Source: Rahnella aquatilis CIP 78.65 = ATCC 33071 | GTDB lineage: Bacteria; Pseudomonadota; Gammaproteobacteria; Enterobacterales; Enterobacteriaceae | DNA: 64,000 bases | Direction of reading: 5' to 3' | NCBI RefSeq assembly: GCF_000241955.1 | Contig: NC_016818.1 | Location: 992,001-1,056,000 of the forward strand | In this document: positions 9,657-22,923 of the stretch, piece after piece | Layout: every line of letters starts with the position of its first letter | Position numbering within the stretch: the stretch's first letter is position 1 | Notes under the pieces: generated by a model | Seen by the model: only the letters and a program-made list of their open reading frames with translations | The model's database searches: none | Told to the model about the DNA's origin: nothing | Made by a program: the position numbers and the translations under genes

Positions 9657-10223
9657 GTGGCACAACCTGTTTCAGCAATCTTTCTCGACCGTGATGGCAC
9701 TTTGAATGTCGATCACGGTTATGTACATGAAATCGATGACTTCCAGTTTATCGACGGTGTAATCGATGCTTGTCTTAAATTAAAAGAGATGGGCTTTTTA
9801 CTGGTGCTGGTCACCAATCAGTCCGGTATCGCGCGCGGCAAATTTACTGAAGAGCAGTTTATGACTCTGACAGAGTGGATGGACTGGTCGTTTGCCGATC
9901 GTGGGGTGGATCTCGACGGCATCTATTTTTGTCCGCATCATCCGGAAGGCTCCGTTAAAGAGTTTACTCAAGTCTGTGATTGCCGTAAGCCGCAACCCGG
10001 GATGTTTTTGACGGCCAAACAAGAACTGGACATTGATATGGCTTCTTCTTATATGGTTGGCGACAAACTGGAGGATATGCAGGCAGCGGCTGCTGCGGGA
10101 GTAGGTCATAAGATTTTAGTCCGTACTGGTAAGCCCGTGACTTCTGAAAGTGAAAGTGCTGCTGATGCGGTACTGGAAAGCCTTGCCGCATTGCCTTCCT
10201 TTATAGCAAAAGGTCAGAAATAA
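9657..10223 (+). CDS. gmhB: D-glycero-beta-D-manno-heptose 1,7-bisphosphate 7-phosphatase
   Basis: GmhB removes the 7-phosphate in the ADP-heptose pathway for the LPS inner core. The 188-residue HAD-family protein has DxDGT (FLDRDGTLN, about residues 11-19), the Thr-Asn motif ([10 protein letters not shown]), zinc-binding residues in CPHHP and CDCRKP, and the acidic motif (MVGDKLEDM). The start is GTG at 9657, with AGGAG seven bases upstream. It is transcribed toward the rRNA operon, as in E. coli. Confidence 0.94.
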   Translation: MAQPVSAIFLDRDGTLNVDHGYVHEIDDFQFIDGVIDACLKLKEMGFLLVLVTNQSGIARGKFTEEQFMTLTEWMDWSFADRGVDLDGIYFCPHHPEGSVKEFTQVCDCRKPQPGMFLTAKQELDIDMASSYMVGDKLEDMQAAAAAGVGHKILVRTGKPVTSESESAADAVLESLAALPSFIAKGQK

Positions 10224-10273
10224 CGTCTTCTGGACAAAAAAACGGCAAACGAAATAAAACTGTATTTATTCGC

Positions 10274-10301
10274 TTGCCATTAAAATCCAACTCCCTATAA
10301 T
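10274..10301 (+). promoter_or_regulatory. rRNA operon promoter P1
   Basis: TTGCCA (10274-10279) and TATAAT (10296-10301) are 16 bases apart, with an A/T-rich UP-element-like tract just upstream (10249-10271). A GC-rich segment follows the -10, as expected for a stringently controlled rrn P1 promoter. Confidence 0.8.
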
Positions 10302-10393
10302 GCCGCTCCATCGACAGGGAACAACGTGAACAACATCACGAAGTGACCGGGTCGGAAAGATTAAAAACAGTGATGACCGGATAAAATAAACGG

Positions 10394-10421
10394 TTGACAC
10401 TGAATGAGGAAAGCGTAATAT
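10394..10421 (+). promoter_or_regulatory. rRNA operon promoter P2
   Basis: TTGACA (10394-10399) and TAATAT (10416-10421) are 16 bases apart, about 120 bases after P1. This matches the usual P1/P2 tandem of enterobacterial rrn operons. Confidence 0.8.
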
Positions 10422-10460
10422 ACGCCACCTCGAGTTAGCAAGCGAAAGCGCGTAACTCAC

Positions 10461-10473
10461 TGCTCTTTAACAA
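10461..10473 (+). promoter_or_regulatory. boxA antitermination site of the rrn leader
   Basis: TGCTCTTTAACAA is the standard rrn boxA recognised in RNA by NusB/S10 to make polymerase resistant to Rho. A second copy is in the 16S-23S spacer at 12484-12496. Confidence 0.88.
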
Positions 10474-10632
10474 TTTATCAGACAATCTGTGTGGGCACTC
10501 ACAAGACGATATCAGCCACTTCGGTGGCAAAAAATATCAAGTCTTAGAGTGACCAAGCAGTAATTCATTTAGTTGAATTATTACGAAGTAATCTCTGAGC
10601 ACCGCTTCACTTGTTGAAGCAAATCGAACTTT

Positions 10633-12175
<1,543 letters not shown>

Positions 12176-12318
12176 CCTCAAGATACGCATTGTGCAGTGT
12201 CCACACAGATTGTCTGATGAAATTAATGAGCAAGAGCACCTGTTGATGCGGTGAGGGTAACCTTACGCTGATACGAAAAGTGCCAAACCATGTATGTGGT
12301 CTGGTACGGATTTTTCGT

Positions 12319-12394
12319 GTCCCCATCGTCTAGAGGCCTAGGACACTGCCCTTTCACGGCTGTAACAGGGGTTCGAATCCCCTTGGGGACGCCA
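12319..12394 (+). tRNA. gltT: tRNA-Glu (TTC)
   Basis: A 76-base tRNA with anticodon TTC in the 16S-23S spacer; the sequence is nearly that of E. coli tRNA-Glu and ends in encoded CCA. It is the only tRNA in this spacer. E. coli rrnH at this locus instead carries tRNA-Ile and tRNA-Ala, so the spacer type differs. The gene symbol is a convention, not proof of orthology. Confidence 0.96.
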
Positions 12395-12483
12395 ATCCGA
12401 TAATGTGTGAAAGACATTATCACCTGTTCTTTACGAACAGAAAATAACTTAAAGATGACTTTAACGAGTCGTGTTTAAGATAT

Positions 12484-12496
12484 TGCTCTTTAACAA
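12484..12496 (+). promoter_or_regulatory. boxA in the 16S-23S spacer
   Basis: TGCTCTTTAACAA repeats the leader boxA exactly and precedes 23S by about 130 bases, the usual placement for reloading the antitermination complex. Confidence 0.85.
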
Positions 12497-12629
12497 TCCG
12501 GAACAAGCTGAAAATTGAAAGTTTACAGCTGAACATCACTCTCCGTAGCAGTACTGAGTGGTGGATTAGTCTGTAACAGAGTCTCTCAAATAATCGCAAT
12601 GCGACGGTGGAAACACCTTCGGGTTGTGA

Positions 12630-15538
<2,909 letters not shown>

Positions 15539-15672
15539 ACAACACCGAAGGTGTTTTGATTTGAGAGACAGACTCGAGAGAGTAGATTTTCAGCGAATTG
15601 TTCCGGTATTGGTTCGTATGGCGGCGTGTGATGAGAAATTATGACACGACGCGGTATGAATGAAACAGAATT

Positions 15673-15792
15673 TGCCTGGCGGCAGTAGCGCGGTGGTCCC
15701 ACCTGACCCCATGCCGAACTCAGAAGTGAAACGCCGTAGCGCCGATGGTAGTGTGGGGTTTCCCCATGCGAGAGTAGGGAACTGCCAGGCAT
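15673..15792 (+). rRNA. rrf: 5S ribosomal RNA
   Basis: A 120-base 5S gene runs from TGCCTGGCGGC to CTGCCAGGCAT, whose ends pair to form helix I. It is a single copy followed by tRNA-Asp. Confidence 0.97.
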
Positions 15793-15893
15793 CAATTTTT
15801 TATAATAAAGAACGTGTTCCTTTTCCCCTGACAAGGAAAATAACAGGAACAAACATGTATCAGACGCTTTCTGATGTATGTGAAAGAACCGGT

Positions 15894-15970
15894 GGAGCGG
15901 TAGTTCAGTTGGTTAGAATACCTGCCTGTCACGCAGGGGGTCGCGGGTTCGAGCCCCGTCCGTTCCGCCA
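15894..15970 (+). tRNA. aspU: tRNA-Asp (GTC), distal gene of the rrn operon (aspU position)
   Basis: A 77-base tRNA with anticodon GTC (CCTGTCAC loop) and encoded CCA, 101 bases after 5S. E. coli has aspU at the same place after rrnH. It is identical to the second tRNA-Asp at 39564-39640. Confidence 0.96.
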
Positions 15971-15980
15971 ATTATTGCAT

Positions 15981-16012
15981 AGCCCCTGAATCGAAAGATT
16001 CAGGGGCTTTTT
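15981..16012 (+). terminator. rRNA operon terminator
   Basis: The stem AGCCCCTGAATC / GATTCAGGGGCT with a GAAA tetraloop, followed by T5, is a strong intrinsic terminator directly after tRNA-Asp. Confidence 0.94.
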
Positions 16013-16404
16013 GCATTTATTTTTTGGTGAAAAATGCAAATAAGCCTCCTGTCTTTCTCTTATGTATATTTTTATTATCTCACAGGCTAGCGTTTATCTC
16101 ATCTGCGTCCCTGACAGGATTTAATCCTAAGGCGTTGACTGGTATTAAACTATTATCTTTTATTTAATATAATTCTTATCACTTTGAATTTCTCAAAGAA
16201 TAACCATATCCAGATATCTAAAGAATACTTTGTATCAAATTGAAAGATTTGTGTTTTCGCGTAAGTCCGCAAAGTGTTAATAACGCTCATAATAAATTTG
16301 TACTAAAATTCTTAATCCAGTTCAATAAGTTTTCAGATTACAGATGCAAGTTCCAATAAAATATCATAAAGTCTCAATTTGGCAGAATCACAAAGATCAT
16401 CATT
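16013..16404 (+). promoter_or_regulatory. A/T-rich leader upstream of the aryl polyene cluster
   Basis: No gene is seen in this 392-base stretch. It is clearly richer in A and T than its surroundings, with many A/T runs and several weak -10-like hexamers (for example TATAAT at 16170-16175 and TTGACT at 16135-16140, not at good spacing with each other). The cluster promoter is probably here; H-NS-type silencing is possible given the composition. No RfaH ops element was recognised. Confidence 0.4.
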
Positions 16405-17130
16405 ATGAAATTCTCACTGGATATACAGGACTGGCGGGCTGTGGCTCCGGGGGTCGATAGTTGTGAGCACTGGATCCAGTGGGCTCAGTGCTCAGACATA
16501 AATACATTTTCCGGTGAGAATCCCAGAAGCCAGCAAATTCCAATGATGTCAGCTCGTCGAATGAGTATCGGCAGTCGTTTTGCTGTTGATGCCGGGCTTA
16601 CATTGCTCACCAATAACAACGTAGATGCGGCAATTTTTACCAGCCGTCATGGTGAGCTGGAGAAAACGGGGCGTATTTTGCATTCTCTGTCGGAGGAAGA
16701 GGCTTTATCTCCGACTGAATTTTCCATGTCAGTACATAATACCGCAGCGGGTTGGCTTACCATTATTAGCAAGAATCCGTTGCCTGTAACCTCATTAGCG
16801 GCCGGGAAAGACAGTTTTCAGCAAGGGATACTGGAAGCTCAGGCAATGCTGGCAACGGGTGCTTCCAGCGTTATGTTGGTCGATTTTGAGGGTGAAATTC
16901 CCGATATATATAACGAATCGGTGAATTCTGAGTTTCTCCCTTACGCCGTAGCAATAATATTGACTGCTGGTGATAGTTTGCAGTACCAGCGTATTTCATT
17001 ACCGGGCGAAAGCATGAATGCAGAACTTCCGCAGAGTCTGCAATTTCTGCGTGGTTATCTTTCCTCCTCTTCTTTATTCAATGTCAGTGCAGATAGCCGC
17101 CATAGCTGGCAATGGGTTCGTGATTTGTGA
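16405..17130 (+). CDS. apeC: aryl polyene chain-length-factor-like ketosynthase homologue (ApeC-type)
   Basis: This 241-residue protein resembles only the N-terminal half of a beta-ketoacyl synthase. The region corresponding to the nucleophile (VTSLAAGKDSF, about residues 127-137) has Ala where an active synthase has Cys, so it cannot form the acyl-enzyme. In characterised APE systems such a short partner (ApeC) pairs with the ketosynthase ApeO as chain-length factor; the same role is inferred here. It is the first gene of the cluster, starts with ATG at 16405, and overlaps the next gene by four bases. Base composition is more A/T-rich than in the distal genes. Confidence 0.8.
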   Translation: MKFSLDIQDWRAVAPGVDSCEHWIQWAQCSDINTFSGENPRSQQIPMMSARRMSIGSRFAVDAGLTLLTNNNVDAAIFTSRHGELEKTGRILHSLSEEEALSPTEFSMSVHNTAAGWLTIISKNPLPVTSLAAGKDSFQQGILEAQAMLATGASSVMLVDFEGEIPDIYNESVNSEFLPYAVAIILTAGDSLQYQRISLPGESMNAELPQSLQFLRGYLSSSSLFNVSADSRHSWQWVRDL

Positions 17131-17942
17131 TGAGAGAAACGTTAGTACCCGAAGAAAAGTCTTCCCTGGCTAATCGCATCTGGCGATGGCTGGCAACCGG
17201 ATCCTTTTTCGCACTTTTCGGAATTGGCGGGCTGTTGCTTTCTATTATCTGGTTTAATCTGTTGCGACTGATCGTCCGGCAACCTGACAAATTGCACCGA
17301 ATGACGCTCAACAGCATTCGTAATAGTTTCAGGTTTTTCCTGAGTGGATTACGGGTAGTGGGCGTAATGGATTACCGGTTTACCGGTGATGAGAAGTTTC
17401 AGCAAGATACCGGCTGTCTGATAGTGGCGAATCATCCCAGTCTTCTGGATTATGTGATCCTGGCGTCCCGGATGCCGCGTTGTGACTGCATCGTCAAACA
17501 GGCTTTGCTGCAAAACCCATTCTTAAGCGGGGTGATAAAAGCGGCGGGTTACCTGATTAACTCAGGGTCTGACGCTCTGTTGCAGGCCTGTGAAACCCGG
17601 TTGCAGGCAGGGGGTACCCTGTTAGTTTTCCCGGAAGGAACGCGTTCCTTGCCTGGGAAACCGATGACGCTGCAGCGTGGTGCCGCTAACATTGCCCTGA
17701 GGGCGGGGTGTGATGTCAGGATTGTCCATATTTCATGTCAGCCGCCCATGCTGACAAAAAATGGGAAGTGGTACGAAATTCCCCGTGTAAAGCCTCAGTT
17801 TGTGATTACTGTTGCCGATAAGGTAAAGGCTGAAGACTTTTTAGATGAAAGCGATCTTTCACCTGCTCTGGCTGCACGGCGTCTGACACAGCATTTATGT
17901 ACTGAGTTGATGCGCAGCAATACGCAAAATAACGAGAATTAA
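17127..17942 (+). CDS. apeD: aryl polyene cluster acyltransferase (LPLAT family, ApeD-type)
   Basis: The 271-residue protein has one N-terminal membrane segment (about residues 22-48) and the PlsC-type acyltransferase motifs: HxxxxD in VANHPSLLDYV (about residue 97) and FPEGTRS about residues 167-173. It is expected to move an acyl chain at the inner membrane, probably attaching the polyene to a lipid carrier or loading it for export; the substrate is not shown by sequence. The ATGA overlap with the upstream gene indicates coupled translation. Confidence 0.82.
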   Translation: MMRETLVPEEKSSLANRIWRWLATGSFFALFGIGGLLLSIIWFNLLRLIVRQPDKLHRMTLNSIRNSFRFFLSGLRVVGVMDYRFTGDEKFQQDTGCLIVANHPSLLDYVILASRMPRCDCIVKQALLQNPFLSGVIKAAGYLINSGSDALLQACETRLQAGGTLLVFPEGTRSLPGKPMTLQRGAANIALRAGCDVRIVHISCQPPMLTKNGKWYEIPRVKPQFVITVADKVKAEDFLDESDLSPALAARRLTQHLCTELMRSNTQNNEN

Positions 17943-17945
17943 GTC

Positions 17946-18203
17946 ATGGATTCATTAAGTAACGAGATAAAAGCACTTATCATTGAGACGCTGAATCTGG
18001 AAGGAATGACCCCAGATGAGATAGAGACGCAGGCTCCGCTTTTTGGTGACGGATTAGGACTGGATTCTATAGATGCCCTTGAGCTTGGACTGGCGTTAAA
18101 GAAACAATACGGTGTGATCCTTTCGGCGGAAAGTCAGGAAATGCGTGAACACTTTTATTCTGTTGAAAGTCTGGCCAGATTTATATCAGCACAGTGTGGT
18201 TAA
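17946..18203 (+). CDS. apeE: aryl polyene acyl carrier protein 1 (ApeE-type)
   Basis: This 85-residue acidic protein has the phosphopantetheine site GLDSIDALEL, with Ser41 as the attachment point. It would carry the growing polyene as a thioester. It starts three bases after the acyltransferase stop and lies ten bases before a second ACP. The cluster's own phosphopantetheinyl transferase at 30000-30689 is the likely activating enzyme. Confidence 0.9.
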   Translation: MDSLSNEIKALIIETLNLEGMTPDEIETQAPLFGDGLGLDSIDALELGLALKKQYGVILSAESQEMREHFYSVESLARFISAQCG

Positions 18204-18213
18204 AGAGATTCCT

Positions 18214-18468
18214 ATGCAGAAGCAAGAAATTTACCAGCAGATTAGCGCGTTATTAATCAAGCTATTTGAAATCGATGAAGATGATATCCGCCCGGATGCA
18301 AAGCTCTATGAGGATCTGGAATTAGACAGCATTGATGCTGTTGATCTGGTGGTTCATTTACAGAAAATTACCGGCAGAAAAATTAAACCTGAAATGTTTA
18401 AATCTGTTCGTACCGTTCAGGATGTCGTTGATGCCATAGATGAATTACTTGATTCTCCTGCTCCATAG
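18214..18468 (+). CDS. apeF: aryl polyene acyl carrier protein 2 (ApeF-type)
   Basis: This 84-residue acidic ACP has the modified serine in ELDSIDAVDL (Ser39). ATG 18214 has AAAGAG six bases upstream and gives a standard ACP N-terminus; the longer frame from 18145 runs inside the previous ACP and is rejected. Two ACPs side by side are typical of APE clusters, where one may take the aryl starter and extension intermediates and the other a different stage. Confidence 0.9.
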   Translation: MQKQEIYQQISALLIKLFEIDEDDIRPDAKLYEDLELDSIDAVDLVVHLQKITGRKIKPEMFKSVRTVQDVVDAIDELLDSPAP

Positions 18469-18488
18469 TCTGTGCGGATATCCTTCTG

Positions 18489-19079
18489 ATGGATAAGACC
18501 CGGCGCTTCTCATTTCCTCTGGTGACGAAGATGACGAACTGGGCGATGCCGGTGGCGATTATTGCTTATCCGCTGGCCGTATGGTGCGGTTTAAAAAGTT
18601 GGGGAATGGGCGTTCTGGCACCCGTACTGATCGCTGTTTTTATTCTGCGCTTACTGACTTTTCGCGGAAAAATATCCCAGTTAACTTTTTTCGGAAAAGC
18701 GATTGCGCTTGCAGGGATTGTGCTGGTCGCCACCAGCATTTTATTACGCGAAACATCAATGCTGTTGTATTACCCCGTTGCGGTAAGCGCTTTATTGTTC
18801 GGGTTATTTTTCAGTTCATTGCGTGCCCGCCAAACGCTGATTGAACGTCTTGCGCGGCTGAATGAGCCCGATTTATCACCAGAAGGTGTTGTTTACACTC
18901 GCCGTGTCACCCAGGTCTGGTGCGTTTTTTTCGTGTGTAACGGATCGTTTGCTCTATATACCTGCCTGAAAGGTGATATGGATTTATGGGCTCTTTACAA
19001 CGGCGGGATCAGTTATCTGCTGATTGGCTTATTAATGGGTATTGAATGGATAGTCAGAAAGCGTCTGCGACACCCATGA
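18489..19079 (+). CDS. apeG: aryl polyene cluster inner-membrane protein (COG4648-like, ApeG-type)
   Basis: The 196-residue protein is mostly hydrophobic, with about five membrane segments (for example residues 15-30, 35-52, 60-80, 83-105 and 138-185). It matches the conserved membrane protein found between the ACPs and the ligase in APE and related fatty-acid-like clusters. No catalytic motif is visible and its role is unknown; it may anchor the biosynthetic enzymes. Its stop overlaps the next start as ATGA. Confidence 0.75.
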   Translation: MDKTRRFSFPLVTKMTNWAMPVAIIAYPLAVWCGLKSWGMGVLAPVLIAVFILRLLTFRGKISQLTFFGKAIALAGIVLVATSILLRETSMLLYYPVAVSALLFGLFFSSLRARQTLIERLARLNEPDLSPEGVVYTRRVTQVWCVFFVCNGSFALYTCLKGDMDLWALYNGGISYLLIGLLMGIEWIVRKRLRHP

Positions 19080-20425
19080 CGCAGCGAATGTGCGAATGGC
19101 TAAGCGCAGAAAGAGCAGATGAACATCTGGTTGCCTGGAGCGAAAGCCGGGAATGGCGTCAGTGTGATTTCCGCCAGGACGTGTTATCTCTGCTGACTCA
19201 TATCAGTGCGACATCGCATTCCCGCTGGGCATTGTGTCTTGAAGATAACTATTCATTTGCCGTGGCGCTGCTGGCAGTGCTTTACAGCGGTAATAAGCCG
19301 GTTTTACCCGGTCATTTTCGGCCCGTTGTTTTGGCCGGGCAACGCGATGAGTTCGATGCGTTAATCACCGATCTTCCTTTGCAGATTGATTGCCCTGTTC
19401 TCCGTTTTCCTTGCTCAGCGGATAAACCGTTAACTGTTTTGCCCGAATGGCCAGAGAACGCTGAACTCATCTTATTTACCTCCGGTTCGACCGGGAAATC
19501 GCAAAAAATAATCAAACCAATTAATTGTCTTGAACTGGAGAGTCAGTGGCTTTGCGCACGCTGGGGCGCACAATTCGCAGACGCGCACTTTGTTGCCACC
19601 GTGGCACCTCATCATATGTACGGCCTGAGTTTCGCTTTTATGTTGCCTCTGGCTCTTGGCCGGCCTTTTGCGACGAAAAGTGTGGAGTATCACGAACAGT
19701 TGCAATCACTTGCCAGTAAAAAAGCTTTGGTGCTGACCAGCAGTCCGGCCTTTCTTAAACGCCTTGATCCGGCTTTGGCGTCCACACATCTCCGGCATGT
19801 CTTTTCTGCCGGGGGCCCGCTGAGCAATGACACCGCTTTACGGGTGGAAAATGTCTGTGGCTGTTTGCCGACAGAAATCTATGGCACCAGCGAAAGCGGT
19901 ATTATTGCTTTTCGTACGCAACATCAGCCAGACGCCGCATGGACTCTGTTTGATAATCTCGAATTCTCGTCACTGCCGGAGGATAATATTTCCCTGATTT
20001 CTCCGCTGATACCGCAGCCGGAAGGTATGATCCTCAGTGATAAGATCCAGCGATTGGCCACCGATCCCCGGCAGTTTGTTCTTTTAGGCCGTAAGGATCG
20101 GATTGTTAAAATTGCAGAGCAGCGGATCTCATTGACTGAAATCGAACAGCGTTTGTGTTCGTTAGATCTTTTAAGCGACGCCAGCGTGCTGACCATCGAA
20201 AAACAGGAGCGGCTTTATGTCGCAGCTGTGCTGGTATTAAGTCACAGCGGAGAGCAGCTATTACAGGCGCAGGGGCAGGCCGCTCTGCTTGCTCAGATCC
20301 GCCGGGCATTGCGCGACTGGTTTTCGCCGGTCTCTGTGCCGCGATACTGGCGCTTTGTGCCTGCCATTCCTCTTAACCCGCAAGGCAAACGTGCGACGGC
20401 TGAATTACAGGAAATGTTTTTATGA
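19076..20425 (+). CDS. apeH: aryl-ACP ligase (AMP-forming, ApeH-type)
   Basis: The 449-residue protein is an adenylate-forming enzyme with the P-loop-like motif LFTSGSTGKSQKI (about residues 139-151) and the A5-type YGTSES segment (about 279-284). In studied APE systems this enzyme activates an aromatic acid, such as 4-hydroxybenzoate, and loads it on an ACP as the starter. ATG 19076 is chosen because it forms an ATGA overlap with the previous stop; an in-frame ATG at 19046 would add ten residues and cannot be excluded. Confidence 0.83.
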   Translation: MTQRMCEWLSAERADEHLVAWSESREWRQCDFRQDVLSLLTHISATSHSRWALCLEDNYSFAVALLAVLYSGNKPVLPGHFRPVVLAGQRDEFDALITDLPLQIDCPVLRFPCSADKPLTVLPEWPENAELILFTSGSTGKSQKIIKPINCLELESQWLCARWGAQFADAHFVATVAPHHMYGLSFAFMLPLALGRPFATKSVEYHEQLQSLASKKALVLTSSPAFLKRLDPALASTHLRHVFSAGGPLSNDTALRVENVCGCLPTEIYGTSESGIIAFRTQHQPDAAWTLFDNLEFSSLPEDNISLISPLIPQPEGMILSDKIQRLATDPRQFVLLGRKDRIVKIAEQRISLTEIEQRLCSLDLLSDASVLTIEKQERLYVAAVLVLSHSGEQLLQAQGQAALLAQIRRALRDWFSPVSVPRYWRFVPAIPLNPQGKRATAELQEMFL

Positions 20426-20766
20426 TTCTGCCTGAAGTGCTGAACCAGCAACTCATCAGCGACACCAGCCTGCTTCTCACACTCTGTTTACCTGCGGATT
20501 TATTCTGGTTTAAAGGCCATTTTCCGTCGTCTCCGATTTTGCCTGGCGTGACACAGGTAAACTGGGTCATGGGCTATGCTGAAGAACTTCTGGGGCTGGA
20601 TAAAGTATTTTCCGGCATGGAAGTGGTGAAATTCCAGCGGCCGCTTTTGCCCGAAGAAATCGTGAATTTACAGATCGACTGGCTGCGAGAAAAACAGCGG
20701 CTGGTATTCCGTTACAGCGTGGGTGAGGTGACCGCCAGCAGCGGGAAAATCACATTATGTCTATGA
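20422..20766 (+). CDS. apeI: aryl polyene 3-hydroxyacyl-ACP dehydratase subunit (hotdog, ApeI-type)
   Basis: This 114-residue single-hotdog protein carries the FabZ/FabA-like segment FKGHFPSSPILPGVTQ with His33 as candidate catalytic base. In Xenorhabdus APE biosynthesis this type forms a heteromeric dehydratase with ApeP; the matching partner here is at 27564-28043. It starts inside the ligase stop (ATGA) and overlaps the next gene. Confidence 0.85.
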   Translation: MILPEVLNQQLISDTSLLLTLCLPADLFWFKGHFPSSPILPGVTQVNWVMGYAEELLGLDKVFSGMEVVKFQRPLLPEEIVNLQIDWLREKQRLVFRYSVGEVTASSGKITLCL

Positions 20767-22478
20767 CGCCATCCGCTTCTTTTTCTCCCTGCCTGATCAT
20801 TCCCTGCTACAACCATGGACCGATGATGGCCGGTGTACTGGAGAGTCTCCGGCCATTCGGTTTGCCCTGCATTGTGGTTGATGACGGCAGCGACATGCAG
20901 ACAGCAGAAGAGCTGCAGCGTCTGGTCTGTGTGACACCGTGGATGAGCCTGACGCGATTAACCGTTAATCAGGGGAAGGGCGGGGCTGTGATGGCGGCTC
21001 TGCGACTGGCAGCCGAAAAGGGTTTTACGCACGCCTTACAGGTGGATGCTGACGGCCAGCACCAGCTTTCAGACGTTCCCGCAATGCTGGCTGAAGCCCG
21101 AACGTATCCGGATTGTCTGATCTCCGGGCAGCCGGTTTACGATGACAGCGTGCCGAAATCACGCCTGTATGGCCGCTATATTACCCACTTCTGGGTTTGG
21201 GTCGAAACCCTGTCATTCTCAGTGAAAGACAGTATGTGTGGATTCCGCGTGTATCCCCTCAAACCTTGCCTGCAACTGATGGCGAAACAGACGCTGGGTT
21301 TACGGATGGATTTCGATACGGAAATCATGGTGCGTCTTTACTGGCAGGGCACACACAGTCGTTTCCTGCCCACGCGGGTGACTTATCCCGAGAATGGCCT
21401 CTCGCATTTTGATGCCGTGAAGGACAATCTGCAGATTTCGTGGATGCACACGCGGCTGTTTTTTGGCATGTTGCCGCGCATTCCTTATTTGCTGCGTCAG
21501 CGGAAAAGTAATCCTGAACACTGGTCCTCGACGCAGGAACGCAAAGGGTTATGGGGCATTCGCCTGATGCTGTCGGTTTACCGGACGCTGGGATACAACG
21601 CCTTTCGTCTGCTGCTTTATCCGGTCATCACTTATTTTTGGATCACCGGCCGTAAACAGCGCAATGCTTCTGCCGGCTGGCTTGAACGTGTCCGCGTGAC
21701 GGCGGCACATCGCAACATTTCCCTGCCTTATCCGCTGAGTACATTCCGGCATTTCATGCGGTTTGGTGAATCCATGCTGAGCAAACTGGCGAGCTGGCAG
21801 GGCGATAAAACACTGACTGATGCGGTGCTGGTCAATCCCGAAATTTGCGAATCGTATATTGCTTCCGGGCGTGGCACGCTGATCCTCGCCTCACATTTAG
21901 GCGACATGGAGTCATGTCGTGCGATTGGCGCACTCAACCATCGCATTACCGTCAACGCGCTGGTATTTACAGAACACGCCGAGCGGTTCAATCAGGTCAT
22001 GAAAGAGATTAATCCACAGGCTGTGGTTAACCTGATCCAGGTCAGCCGGATGGGGCCGGAGACCGCCATTTTATTGCAGGAGAAACTGGATGCCGGAGAG
22101 TGGGTGGCGATTGTCGGCGACCGCACATCTGCCGGACGCCATCAGCGTGGTGAACATTCACGCGTGATTTACAGCGAGTTTCTGGGCAAAACTGCCGCAT
22201 TCCCGCAAGGGCCCTTTATCCTGGCTGCTGCGCTACGCGCGCCCGTCATGCTGATGTTTGGCATCATGCAGCGACAGCGCCTGCATATTTACTGCGAATC
22301 TTTTGCGGATCCTCTGGTCCTGCCGCGCGCCAACCGCCTGCCAGCGTTACAGGCGGCTGTCGATCACTATGCCGCACGGCTTGCGCATTACAGCCTGCTG
22401 GCGCCTCACGACTGGTTCAATTTTTATGATTTCTGGCAGCATCCCGCCGATGTCGCCCCTGAGAGGAAACCTGACTGA
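20757..22478 (+). CDS. apeJ: two-domain glycosyltransferase/acyltransferase (ApeJ-type)
   Basis: The 573-residue protein is a fusion. Residues 1-240 are a GT-A glycosyltransferase family 2 domain with IIPCYNHG, VVDDGSD and the DxD-containing QVDADGQHQ. Residues 300-573 are a lauroyl/myristoyl-acyltransferase-like domain with an HX4E motif in ASHLGDMES and GDRTSAG. It probably builds or acylates the glycolipid to which the polyene is attached. ATG 20757 gives a 10-base overlap with the dehydratase; ATG 20763 would give the usual ATGA overlap and is an equally good start. Confidence 0.82.
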   Translation: MSMTPSASFSPCLIIPCYNHGPMMAGVLESLRPFGLPCIVVDDGSDMQTAEELQRLVCVTPWMSLTRLTVNQGKGGAVMAALRLAAEKGFTHALQVDADGQHQLSDVPAMLAEARTYPDCLISGQPVYDDSVPKSRLYGRYITHFWVWVETLSFSVKDSMCGFRVYPLKPCLQLMAKQTLGLRMDFDTEIMVRLYWQGTHSRFLPTRVTYPENGLSHFDAVKDNLQISWMHTRLFFGMLPRIPYLLRQRKSNPEHWSSTQERKGLWGIRLMLSVYRTLGYNAFRLLLYPVITYFWITGRKQRNASAGWLERVRVTAAHRNISLPYPLSTFRHFMRFGESMLSKLASWQGDKTLTDAVLVNPEICESYIASGRGTLILASHLGDMESCRAIGALNHRITVNALVFTEHAERFNQVMKEINPQAVVNLIQVSRMGPETAILLQEKLDAGEWVAIVGDRTSAGRHQRGEHSRVIYSEFLGKTAAFPQGPFILAAALRAPVMLMFGIMQRQRLHIYCESFADPLVLPRANRLPALQAAVDHYAARLAHYSLLAPHDWFNFYDFWQHPADVAPERKPD

Positions 22479-22479
22479 C

Positions 22480-22923
22480 ATGACTTCCAAACTTGATCCG
22501 CGCTTTAACGATCCGCGATTTTCTACCCGCGTTGAAATCACGGTGCCTTTCCACGACGCAGATGCCATGGGCGTGGTCTGGCATGGCAACTATTTCCGTT
22601 ATCTGGAAATCGCGCGCGAGCAGTTACTCAAGCAATTTGATTACGGTTACCGCCAGATGGAAGCATCAGGTTATGTCTGGCCGATTGTTGATACCCGCCT
22701 GAAATATATCGCGCCGGTATTTTTTGAGCAGCGTATCGCCGTTCATGCACAGCTTGAGGAAATCGAAAACCGTCTGCGCATCGGCTATCAGATTTACGAC
22801 ATCGAAACCGGCAAACGCACAACGACAGGCTACACGTTGCAGGTCGCGGTAGACGCTGCCACTAAAGAAATGTGTTTTGCCTCACCGCAGGTTCTTTTCG
22901 ATAAAACAGGAGTCAGCCTGTGA
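22480..22923 (+). CDS. apeK: acyl-CoA/ACP thioesterase (4HBT-type, ApeK-type)
   Basis: This 147-residue hotdog protein has the YbgC/4-hydroxybenzoyl-CoA-thioesterase signature DADAMGVVWHGNYFRYLE (about residues 26-43). It would release the finished polyene acid or edit stalled chains. ATG 22480 lies one base after the previous stop; upstream in-frame starts fall inside the glycosyltransferase gene and are rejected. Its TGA overlaps a GTG start. Confidence 0.85.
   Translation: MTSKLDPRFNDPRFSTRVEITVPFHDADAMGVVWHGNYFRYLEIAREQLLKQFDYGYRQMEASGYVWPIVDTRLKYIAPVFFEQRIAVHAQLEEIENRLRIGYQIYDIETGKRTTTGYTLQVAVDAATKEMCFASPQVLFDKTGVSL

Noticed and set aside
15894..16404. Integrative element attachment at tRNA-Asp
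   Set aside because: No integrase gene and no recognisable repeat of the tRNA 3' end was found at the right end of the APE cluster, so attachment by an integrase is not supported from this window alone.
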